Shown: positions 1 to 5,679 of the stretch, piece by piece
How positions within the stretch are numbered: the first letter of the stretch is position 1
How the letters are laid out: each line of letters opens with the position of its first letter
Assembly (NCBI GenBank): GCA_002327305.1
Contig: DCUZ01000047.1
Location: forward strand, 1-10,831
Reading direction: 5' to 3'
Length of the DNA: 10,831 nucleotides
Origin: Holophagales bacterium UBA2201
GTDB lineage: Bacteria; Acidobacteriota; Thermoanaerobaculia; UBA2201
The notes under the pieces: generated by a model
Databases searched by the model: none
Told to the model about the DNA's origin: nothing
What the model saw: the letters and a program-made list of their open reading frames with translations, nothing else
Program-made: the position numbers and the translations under genes

Positions 1-1
1 C

Positions 2-271
2 GGCGACGAGTTCGTCGTCCTGATGCAGAAGGCCGATCCGCAGGGGGTGCGGAACCGCGTCGAGCACTTCCTCGAGGTCCTGCGGGCCCATGCCTTCGCC
101 GGCGACGCCCGGGCGCGCCTCACCTTCAGCGCCGGCATCGCCTATGTCTGGCCCGAGGCCGCGGAAAACATCACCTTCGACTGGGTGGCCGGCGCCGCCG
201 ACCGTTTCATGTACGAGGCCAAGCGCGCCGGCAAGAACTGCATCCTGTTCCGGGAGATCAGGGAAGCGTAG
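2..271 (+). CDS. GGDEF domain protein (diguanylate cyclase), C-terminal fragment
   Basis: This is the last 89 residues of a protein whose start lies before the window. It opens with GDEF, the end of the GG[DE]EF active-site loop that holds GTP and metal in diguanylate cyclases, followed by the FVVLMQK strand. Further on are the SAGIAYV strand and the DRFMYEAKRAGKN helix, which match the conserved C-terminal D..MY.AK..G.N motif of GGDEF domains. The protein ends about 15 residues after this motif, so GGDEF is its C-terminal domain. An intact loop suggests an active enzyme making c-di-GMP from two GTP, but the first G of the motif, the inhibitory I-site and any sensor domain are outside the window. 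No clear terminator follows the stop; the next gene starts 186 bp downstream. Confidence 0.88.
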   Translation, partial: GDEFVVLMQKADPQGVRNRVEHFLEVLRAHAFAGDARARLTFSAGIAYVWPEAAENITFDWVAGAADRFMYEAKRAGKNCILFREIREA

Positions 272-457
272 GGACGCGCGGATGCGCCGGGCGCGCAAGC
301 GCGGGGGACGGCGGGCCTTTCGGCCGTTTCGGCGTGGACTTTTCAATCAAAACGCGGCGTTATACCCAAGCGGGGACGAAAAAAGACATGATAAGATAGA
401 GGCCAGCCCCGGAATCGCGCCGGGGCGCCAACGACATGCGAAGGAGGAATCGCCGCC

Positions 458-1606
458 ATGGTACAGCTCGCCAACGATTTCCCGGTCGAACTTCTGGGCC
501 CCCAGCACCCTCCGTGCCTTTCGCTCTACCAACCCACCCACCGGCGCCATCCCGACAACCAGCAGGACCCCATCCGCTTCCGCAATCTCGTCAAGGCGCT
601 GGAGGAATCGTTGAAGCAGAAGTATCCCAACGGCGCCGCCCAGGAGCTCCTGGCGCCGTTCTGGGCCCTGGCCGGCGAGGGGGGCTTCTGGAACCACGCG
701 CTCGACGGCCTGGCCGTCCTGCGGGCGGGAGACCTTCTGAAGGTGTACCGGCTCCAGCGCCCGGTCCCGGAGCGGGCGGTGGTGGCCGACAGTTTTCACA
801 CCAAGCCGCTGATGCGCATCTTCCAATCGGCCGACCGGTACCAGATCCTCGGGCTCAACCGGCGGGAGATCAGGCTCTACGAGGGGAACCGGGACGCCCT
901 GGACGAGATCGAACCGGCCCCGGGCGTGCCCCGCACCATCGTCGAGGCCCTGGGGGACCAGTTGACCGAGTCCCATCAGTCCGTCGTCTCGCGCGGGGCG
1001 GGGGACGGGGGCGGGGTGGTGCGCCACGGCCACGGCGGGAAAAAGGACGAGCAGGAAGGCGACACCGAGCGCTTTTTCCGGGCCGTGGACCGGGCCGTGA
1101 CGGAGCGCCATTCGCGCCCCGGGGGCCTGCCTCTGATGCTCGCGGCCCTGCCCGAATACCACGCCCCTTTCCGAGCGGTGAGCCGCAACCCTCTTCTGAT
1201 GGGGGAGGGGCTCGGGGTGAATCCCTGGGCCGTGGACGCCGGCCAATTGCGCCTCCAGGCCTGGGAGAAGGTGGAACCCATCTATCTGCGCCGCCTGGCC
1301 GACCTGATCGAGGATTTCCACAAGGCCAAGGCCAAGCACATGGGGACCGACGACCTGTCCGATGCGGCCCGGGCCGCGGTGGAAGGGCGCGTCGGGGTCC
1401 TCCTCGTGGAAGCGGACCGCGTGGTGCCGGGCCTGTTGGATGGCACCGACGGCCGGATCGAGCTGGGCCGCCTGGGCCATCCGGGAATGGACGACCTCCT
1501 GGACGACCTGGCGGAGATGGTCATGAGGCGGAAGGGCGAGGTGGTCATCGTCCCGGCCTCCCGCATGCCGGGGACCACGGGGCTGGCGGCGACCTACCGG
1601 TTCTGA
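458..1606 (+). CDS. baeRF family 3 protein (bacterial eRF1/Pelota-like release factor homologue)
   Basis: A 382-residue soluble protein with no signal peptide or membrane helix. The start is set by a strong AAGGAGG at 441-447, 10 bases before the ATG. It resembles the bacterial archaeo-eukaryotic release factor homologues (baeRF, family 3). It has an N-terminal region with the LSLYQPTHR segment (residues 21-29), a central alpha/beta region (about 80-180), and a loop rich in Gly and His (RHGHGGKKDE, residues 189-198) leading into an ERFFRAVDRAV helix (204-214). A C-terminal Rossmann-like half holds PLMLAALPEY, the VNPWAVDAGQL segment and a closing VVIVPASRMPGTTGLAATYRF. By family knowledge such proteins are related to eRF1/Pelota and are predicted to act at ribosomes in rescue or peptide release; this is inferred from domain analysis and is not seen here. 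Its position directly upstream of rnpB fits a translation-related role but proves nothing. The family call rests on remembered motifs. Confidence 0.72.
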   Translation: MVQLANDFPVELLGPQHPPCLSLYQPTHRRHPDNQQDPIRFRNLVKALEESLKQKYPNGAAQELLAPFWALAGEGGFWNHALDGLAVLRAGDLLKVYRLQRPVPERAVVADSFHTKPLMRIFQSADRYQILGLNRREIRLYEGNRDALDEIEPAPGVPRTIVEALGDQLTESHQSVVSRGAGDGGGVVRHGHGGKKDEQEGDTERFFRAVDRAVTERHSRPGGLPLMLAALPEYHAPFRAVSRNPLLMGEGLGVNPWAVDAGQLRLQAWEKVEPIYLRRLADLIEDFHKAKAKHMGTDDLSDAARAAVEGRVGVLLVEADRVVPGLLDGTDGRIELGRLGHPGMDDLLDDLAEMVMRRKGEVVIVPASRMPGTTGLAATYRF

Positions 1607-1626
1607 CGCTTCCCAGCCCCCGGCGG

Positions 1627-1655
1627 TTGCTTTTAGCCGTCGAAGGGCTTACACT
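1627..1655 (+). promoter_or_regulatory. sigma70-type promoter of rnpB
   Basis: A -35 box TTGCTT (1627-1632) is followed after exactly 17 bases by a -10 box TACACT (1650-1655). Transcription would begin around 1661-1663, which is where the 5' strand of the RNase P RNA P1 helix starts (1664). This agreement between promoter spacing and RNA structure supports the call. The promoter sits in the 55-bp gap after the baeRF stop codon, so rnpB is probably transcribed on its own. Confidence 0.7.
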
Positions 1656-1661
1656 ATGGGC

Positions 1662-2027
1662 GGGGCGGCAAACGGAAGCGGGCAGTCGCGTCCCGGCCTG
1701 GCGCCGGGGTGAGGAAAGTCCGGACTCGTGACGGGAGCGTGCTCCCAAGCCCTCCCTTAAGGGGAGGACCCAAGGAGAGCCCGAAAGGGCATGGAAAGTG
1801 CCACAGAAAACACACCGCCCCGGCGCGGGTCGGGGCAAGGGTGAAAAGGTGCGGTAAGAGCGCACCGCTCTCCCGGCGACGGGGGAGGCACGGCAAACCC
1901 CACGCGAGCAAGGCCAAATAGGGGAAGAGAGGGTCCCGTCCCTCGCCAAGATTCCCGGGTAGGCCGCTTAGAGTAATGACTGCGCGAACAGAATCCGGCT
2001 TACGGCTTCCTGCCTGCCGCCCTTTTT
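1662..2027 (+). ncRNA. rnpB: RNase P RNA, bacterial class A
   Basis: This is the catalytic RNA of RNase P, which trims 5' leaders from precursor tRNAs. Hallmark segments occur in the right order: GAGGAAAGTCCGGACTC (P3/P4 region, 1711-1727), the GGAAAGTGCCACAGAAAA block (1793-1810), GGTAAGAGCGCACCG (1852-1866), the L15 region with GCGAGCAAGGCCAAATAGG (1904-1922), GGGTAGGCCGCTTAGAGTAATGAC (about 1957-1980) and ACAGAATCCGGCTTAC (1988-2002). The ends close as P1: GGCGGCA (1664-1670) pairs with TGCCGCC (2015-2021), and GGAAGC (1674-1679) with GCTTCC (2005-2010). A T5 run at 2023-2027 follows the 3' strand and may end transcription. The L15 loop reads GGCAAACC (from 1892), where the usual tRNA 3'-CCA binding motif is GGU. 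The whole is about 360 nt, normal for class A. The gene has its own promoter and does not encode protein. Confidence 0.95.
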
Positions 2028-2071
2028 CCCTTTCCGCTTTGGGCGCTTCGCGCCTGGGCGGGGGGCGTGCG

Positions 2072-2157
2072 CGTAGGGGCGTAGTAGCGTAGAGGCGTAG
2101 AAGCGTAGTAGCGTAGAGGCGCAGAAGCGTAGGGGCGGAGAGGCGCAGGGGCGGAGG
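2072..2157. repeat. Short tandem array, 8-bp unit CGTAGNNG
   Basis: Ten full units and one partial unit of an 8-bp repeat, mostly CGTAGNNG, run head to tail from 2072. The first six units keep CGTAG exactly; later ones drift to CGCAG or CGGAG. There is also a 24-bp higher-order period: units ending TAG, AGG, AAG recur at 2080-2103 and 2104-2127, and more loosely at 2128-2151. The array lies between the 3' end of rnpB and the 3' end of the minus-strand tat operon, so it sits between converging transcripts. It is non-coding; an apparent minus-strand reading frame through it merely translates the repeat. Confidence 0.9.
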
Positions 2158-2168
2158 AATCAATCAGT

Positions 2169-2190
2169 AAAAACGCAATGGCTCGGCCAT
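2169..2190 (-). terminator. Candidate rho-independent terminator of the tat operon
   Basis: Read on the minus strand, ATGGC-CGA-GCCAT forms a 5-bp stem with a 3-base loop (2190-2178). TGCG and then T5 (2173-2169) follow. It lies only 4 bases after the TAG stop of the last gene of the operon. The stem is short and four bases separate it from the T run, so this is a modest candidate; its position is its best support. Confidence 0.4.
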
Positions 2191-2194
2191 CCTG

Positions 2195-2641
2195 CTATCC
2201 GTCCTCTCCGGGCAAACGCGCCGCCATGGCGCGGAGGAAGAAGTCGTCGCCGAAGAAGTTGGGCTTGCGGGCCACCCCCAGCCAGGCCAGGAAGACGAAA
2301 AGGGCGGAGAGGGGGACCAGGGGCAGGAGGACGGGGAAGAACCACCACAACAGCCACGGCAGGCAGGCCACCGCCCCCAGGACCAGGAGGGCCCGGCCCG
2401 CGTGGTTCACCTCGGCGCCCGAGGGATCGGTCTGTGCCCTCAGCACCGTGCCGCCGTCCGTTTTTTCCCACCCCAGGCGAACGGTGACCACGCCCCGGTA
2501 AAACCGGTGGCGGACGGGAAAGGTGAGGCGGGCGGACCCCGGCGCCGCCTCCACGGTTCCCTCCAGGTCCCGGGCGAACTGCTCCGCCAGTTCCCGCACG
2601 GCGGCATCGGGAACGGCCCGTCCCAGGTTCAGTTCACGCAC
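2195..2641 (-). CDS. Small membrane protein of unknown function, downstream of tatC
   Basis: A 148-residue protein I do not recognise. Residues 1-80 are soluble and mixed charged/hydrophobic, with a beta-rich stretch (SARLTFPVRHRFYRGVVTVRLGWEK, described here as residues 36-60). Residues about 83-124 form two closely spaced membrane helices (a hairpin rich in L, W, F and P). A short polar tail follows, with NFFGDDFFLRAMAARLPG. The start is a GTG at 2641 that overlaps the end of tatC by 8 bases, so the gene is translationally coupled to tatC and must be the last gene of the tat operon. No Shine-Dalgarno is obvious, and a later start cannot be excluded. Coupling suggests co-expression with the Tat translocase, but nothing in the sequence shows it is a Tat component; it lacks an APH-type TatA helix and FGPKK motif. 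Confidence 0.75.
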   Translation of the reverse strand: MRELNLGRAVPDAAVRELAEQFARDLEGTVEAAPGSARLTFPVRHRFYRGVVTVRLGWEKTDGGTVLRAQTDPSGAEVNHAGRALLVLGAVACLPWLLWWFFPVLLPLVPLSALFVFLAWLGVARKPNFFGDDFFLRAMAARLPGEDG

Positions 2642-3368
2642 GGCGGCGGGGCGCCAGGGCGGCGGCGGCGGTCCCCACGAGGTAGAGCGCCAGCATGGGG
2701 ACGGCCAGCATGGTCTGCGTCACCATGTCGGGGGTGGGGGTGATGATGGCGGCCAGGATGAAGATGAGGAGGAAGGCGATCTTGAAGTGTTTCAGATAGA
2801 ACCGCGCGTTCGTCAACCCGACGAGGGAGAAGAAGAACATCAGGGTGGGGGTCTCGAAGGCCAGCCCCATCCCCACCAGCAGTTTGGTGGCGAGCGAAAA
2901 ATACTCCCGGATGGTGATGATGGGCTGGAAGTCCTTGCCGAGGACGACGAAGAACTGCACCATGACGGGAAAGAGGACGGCAAACCCGAACCAGGCCCCC
3001 AGGTAGAAGAGGATCACGGTGCAGGCCACGAAGGGGACGGCCCAGCGCCGCTCCCGCGGGTAGAGGGCGGGGGAGATGAAAAGCCACAGTTGGAGCATCA
3101 GGAAGGGGAACGAGACGAACAGGGCGCCGATGAACCCCACCTTGAGGTAGAGCATGAAGGGGTCGGTGAGGTTGGTGTAGGCAAGCTTCGTCCCCCCCAT
3201 GGCCTGGGACAGGGGGGAGGCCAGGAAGTTGAAGAGGGGGGCGGCGAAATAGACGCAGAGGGCGAAGGCCGCCACGATGAAGAGGGCCGACCGGAGGAGG
3301 CACCGTCGCAGGTCCTCCAGGTGGGCCAGGACCGGCATTCGGGGAAGATTATCCGGCGGGGCGCTCAT
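2634..3368 (-). CDS. tatC: Sec-independent protein translocase subunit TatC
   Basis: TatC is the multi-spanning receptor of the twin-arginine translocase, which exports folded proteins across the inner membrane. The 244-residue length and six hydrophobic spans fit the family. Conserved marks seen: the N-terminal HLEDLRRCLL (residues 16-25, family HLxELRxRL), LYPRERR in the first cytoplasmic loop (102-108, signal-peptide binding, with E106), FAVLFPVMVQFF (129-140), GLAFETPTLMFF (168-179, with the conserved E171 of the fourth span) and TPTPDMVTQTMLAVPMLALY (210-229, with D214). The glutamate that usually follows in the LFE/LYE-G motif near the sixth span is leucine here (LYLVG, 229-233). The ATG at 3368 overlaps the end of tatA by 20 bases; the stop overlaps the next gene by 8. 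There is no clear Shine-Dalgarno, so translation probably depends on coupling. Confidence 0.96.
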   Translation of the reverse strand: MSAPPDNLPRMPVLAHLEDLRRCLLRSALFIVAAFALCVYFAAPLFNFLASPLSQAMGGTKLAYTNLTDPFMLYLKVGFIGALFVSFPFLMLQLWLFISPALYPRERRWAVPFVACTVILFYLGAWFGFAVLFPVMVQFFVVLGKDFQPIITIREYFSLATKLLVGMGLAFETPTLMFFFSLVGLTNARFYLKHFKIAFLLIFILAAIITPTPDMVTQTMLAVPMLALYLVGTAAAALAPRRRA

Positions 3369-3597
3369 CGGGGGGGGGCGGTTCGGAGCGCGGCGGCCCG
3401 GCTTCCGGCTCGGCGGAGCGGCGGACCTCGTCCACCTCCTCCTCCAAACTCCGTTTCAGGTCGTTGGAGGCCTTCTTGAACTCCGCCAGAGACCGCCCGA
3501 TCGTCCGCCCCAGGTCGGGCAGTTTCTTCGGGCCGAAGATGAGCAGGGCGAGAACGAGGATGAGGATCAACTCGGGAAAGCCGATGGAGCCGAACAT
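3349..3597 (-). CDS. tatA: Tat translocase pore-forming subunit TatA (TatA/E family)
   Basis: An 82-residue protein with the standard TatA plan: a short N-terminal segment MFGSIGFPELILILVLALLIF forming one membrane helix (about residues 6-21), the FGPKKLPDLGRTIG hinge (21-34), an amphipathic helix (LAEFKKASNDLKRSLEEE, about 37-54) and a polar, proline-rich tail. TatA multimers form the transport channel recruited by TatC. A TatB role is possible, since no separate tatB is present and one-subunit systems often use a bifunctional TatA. Position 8 is F and position 9 P followed by E (FPEL), the usual polar-residue site of TatA-type proteins. It is the first gene of the operon. A TAAAAT box on the minus strand (3609-3604) ends 6 bases before the ATG, so the mRNA may be leaderless. 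A C9 tract near the 3' end encodes the PPPP tail. Confidence 0.93.
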   Translation of the reverse strand: MFGSIGFPELILILVLALLIFGPKKLPDLGRTIGRSLAEFKKASNDLKRSLEEEVDEVRRSAEPEAGPPRSEPPPPDERPAG

Positions 3598-3603
3598 GCG
3601 TCC

Positions 3604-3647
3604 ATTTTAGCACGGCGGCCGCACCGGCCGGGAGAGTATAGTAAAAT
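3604..3647. promoter_or_regulatory. Divergent promoter/operator region between tatA and the phosphatase gene
   Basis: The gap between the two divergent start codons is only 60 bp. On the minus strand, TAAAAT (3609-3604) would place a start of transcription close to the tatA ATG. On the plus strand, TATAGT (3637-3642) and the overlapping TAAAAT (3642-3647) are -10-like boxes 10-15 bases before the phosphatase ATG at 3658. Between them is a perfect hairpin: CGGCCG (3616-3621), loop CAC, CGGCCG (3625-3630). No good -35 box is present on either strand, so the promoter calls are tentative; the palindrome could be a shared operator. Confidence 0.4.
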
Positions 3648-3657
3648 AGCAACTCCT

Positions 3658-5517
3658 ATGCGATTGCATCCCGCCCTGCGGCGCTGGCTCCCCTGGGCGG
3701 CGCTGGCCATCCTCGTGATCCTCCACCTCCTCCCGGGGGTCGTGGTGGGGCCCCTCCTCCTGGCCGATGCCGTCGTCGGCATGATCCTGGCCCGCCGCTT
3801 CGCCCGGCGGTTCTTCTACCGGATCTCCCGCAAACTCTTTTTTTCCTATCTGCTGGTGGGGACCGTCCCCCTCCTGGCCGCCCTCATCGTGGGCCTCGTG
3901 GCCGTGCAGATCGGCGGCAGTCTGTTCATTCAGCACCAATTCCACTCCACCCTCCAGACCATCCGGCTCCAATGGGACGACACCGTCCTCAGGGACGACC
4001 GCATCCTCTCCGAGGAGCGGCTGGAGGCCTGGCGGAAGGAATACCCCGCCCTGAAGGCCTGGGGCAGGCGGGGAAGGACCCAGATCGTCTTCGGCGCCGA
4101 CCCCGACGCCCCCGTCCCCGACCGGGACGCCTGGATGGACGGACGGTACCACATGGTCGTCAGCGTCCCGGGCCGGATCACGCTGGCCCTGCCCTACGAG
4201 GAGATCGCCCGGACCTCCGCCTTCCGGGCCTCCGGGATCGAGGCCATCATCCGCGAGGGGACCGTCAAGGAGGGTGGGGAGGCCGAGGAAGATCCCAAGG
4301 GGTTCTCCGTCAAGCTGGGGCCCTCCGGGTCGAACCGGCTGGAGCGCTCCATGACCGTCGATTCGGCGACCTCCCCCGATTTTCCCCCGGCCGCGGGAAA
4401 CCTCTGGACGAAGCCCCTCCTCTACGGCTTCTACTCCTTCCAGGCCGACGCCTCCGGACGCTCGGCGGTGGCCTTCCTCCGCACCTCCCCGCGGTCCGTC
4501 TACCGCACCATGGTGGCGGCCCAGCCCTCCTACGGGGAGGTGGCGCTCTATCTCTTCATGGCCGCCGTGGCCATCGTCTTCGTCCTGGGCGGGTTGGCGG
4601 TCGGGTACGCCACCTGGCTCATCTTCAAGACCACCCGGGGCATCAACCGCCTCTCCGACGGCGTGCGCCGGTTCACCGAAGGGGACCTGGACTTCCGCAT
4701 CCGCCACAAGGGGCGCGACGAGCTCGCCCAATTGACCACCTCCTTCAACCGGATGGCGGAGAGCCTGCAGGCCTACATCGGCGACGAGGTCTCGCGCGCC
4801 GAGCAGAAGCGCGAGCTGGAGCTGGCCTATCGCATCCAAAACCTCCTCCTCCCCTCCGCCGAGGCGTTCGCCGGCCTGGGCAAGGTGTGCATCCACTTCA
4901 ATCCCTCCAAGGCCGCCGGGGGCGACTACTACGATTATTTCCACCAGGACGGCCTCGATTACGTCCTCATCGGCGACGCCTCGGGGCACGGCCTGGCGGC
5001 CTCCATCACCATGGCCATGGCCAAGGCGGCGGTCTCTTCGCTCCTCTACAAGTCGGTCACCCCCTCGGAGGTCCTGCCCCAGACCCACACCATTCTCCGG
5101 CACGCGGGGATGGCCGATCAGTATGTCACCCTGCAACTCGTCTGCGTGGACCGGAAGAACCGCACCCTCTGCCTGTTCAACGCGGGCCACCCCCCGGCCT
5201 ATCTGAAGTCGGGAGCGGTGGTCACCCCCATGCGGCTCGATTCCTTCCCCATCGGCATCTTCGAGGGCCCCGCCGCCGAGTCGCTGGACCAGACCTACCA
5301 GGCGGGGGACATGCTCTTTCTCTACACCGACGGCCTCTACGAAGTGCATGCGGGGGGTGACATGTACGGCCTGGAACGCCTGGAGCACATGCTGCAGCAG
5401 GTCCCCGACGATCCCGACCTGGCCGTGGAGCGCATCCTGGCCGACGTGGAGGCCTTCAAGGGGACCGAGCCCTTCGACGACGACCTGACGCTGATGGTGA
5501 TCAAGCTGTCCGCGTAG
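3658..5517 (+). CDS. Membrane HAMP-PP2C (RsbU/SpoIIE-type) serine phosphatase
   Basis: A 619-residue membrane-bound phosphatase. Residues 11-45 form a hydrophobic hairpin and 60-85 another membrane segment. Residues 86-292 look extracytoplasmic and unlike any sensor I can name. A membrane helix at about 293-323 leads into a HAMP linker (324-373, with GINRLSDGVRRFTEGDLDFRI) and a short coiled linker (375-395). The C-terminal domain (396-619) is PP2C-type: GGDYYDYF (421-428), IGDASGHGLAA (438-448), FNAGHPPAYL (507-516), LFLYTDGLYE (553-562) and FDDDLTLMVIK (606-616); the conserved metal-binding aspartates D423, D440, D558 and D608/609 are present. Family members dephosphorylate STAS anti-sigma antagonists in partner-switching pathways, here presumably under control of an external signal. 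No STAS or anti-sigma kinase gene is adjacent, so the target is unknown. The ATG at 3658 was chosen because an upstream extension would run through tatA and tatC; it lacks a Shine-Dalgarno. Confidence 0.92.
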   Translation: MRLHPALRRWLPWAALAILVILHLLPGVVVGPLLLADAVVGMILARRFARRFFYRISRKLFFSYLLVGTVPLLAALIVGLVAVQIGGSLFIQHQFHSTLQTIRLQWDDTVLRDDRILSEERLEAWRKEYPALKAWGRRGRTQIVFGADPDAPVPDRDAWMDGRYHMVVSVPGRITLALPYEEIARTSAFRASGIEAIIREGTVKEGGEAEEDPKGFSVKLGPSGSNRLERSMTVDSATSPDFPPAAGNLWTKPLLYGFYSFQADASGRSAVAFLRTSPRSVYRTMVAAQPSYGEVALYLFMAAVAIVFVLGGLAVGYATWLIFKTTRGINRLSDGVRRFTEGDLDFRIRHKGRDELAQLTTSFNRMAESLQAYIGDEVSRAEQKRELELAYRIQNLLLPSAEAFAGLGKVCIHFNPSKAAGGDYYDYFHQDGLDYVLIGDASGHGLAASITMAMAKAAVSSLLYKSVTPSEVLPQTHTILRHAGMADQYVTLQLVCVDRKNRTLCLFNAGHPPAYLKSGAVVTPMRLDSFPIGIFEGPAAESLDQTYQAGDMLFLYTDGLYEVHAGGDMYGLERLEHMLQQVPDDPDLAVERILADVEAFKGTEPFDDDLTLMVIKLSA

Positions 5518-5525
5518 CGGACAGC
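5505..5525 (+). terminator. Perfect hairpin spanning the phosphatase stop codon
   Basis: GCTGTCCGC (5505-5513) pairs perfectly with GCGGACAGC (5517-5525) around a 3-base loop; the TAG stop (5515-5517) lies in the loop and stem base. No T run follows, so it is not a standard rho-independent terminator. It may serve as a transcript 3'-end block or stabiliser. Confidence 0.35.
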
Positions 5526-5526
5526 G

Positions 5527-5601
5527 CCGGAAGGCGGGAAGGCCGGAAGGTAGAAAGGCAAGAGCCTGATGCTGGAGTTGGGAGTTCGGAGTCAGGAGAG
5601 A
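5527..5601. repeat. Two adjoining short tandem repeats, 8-bp and 7-bp units
   Basis: Four 8-bp units run from 5527 to 5558: CCGGAAGG, CGGGAAGG, CCGGAAGG and TAGAAAGG. After 15 bases, four 7-bp units follow from 5574 to 5601: GGAGTTG, GGAGTTC, GGAGTCA and GGAGAGA. Both arrays are purine-rich on the + strand and lie directly after the phosphatase 3' hairpin, as the CGTAGNNG array lies after rnpB. Confidence 0.75.
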
Positions 5602-5679
5602 GTGCGGGAAGGATGGAGGGCCGGGAAGCGAAAAGGGGGTGCCCTTGAATGGCGGAGTCGGCAGGGGTAAAATGCAATG

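Noticed and set aside
312..329. Terminator after the GGDEF gene (GGCC-TTTC-GGCC then TTT)
   Set aside because: Only a 4-bp stem and a 3-base T run; too weak to support.
347..1480. 377-residue open frame on the minus strand
   Set aside because: Antisense shadow of the baeRF gene; no start signal and no domain.
1654..2163. Protein-coding frames across 1654-2163, both strands
   Set aside because: The region is the RNase P RNA followed by a tandem repeat; the frames are translations of structured RNA and of the 8-bp unit.
3277..3657. Upstream extension of the phosphatase frame by 127 codons
   Set aside because: It would run antisense through tatA and the start of tatC, and the extra residues resemble no protein. 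The ATG at 3658 begins a natural membrane-anchor sequence.
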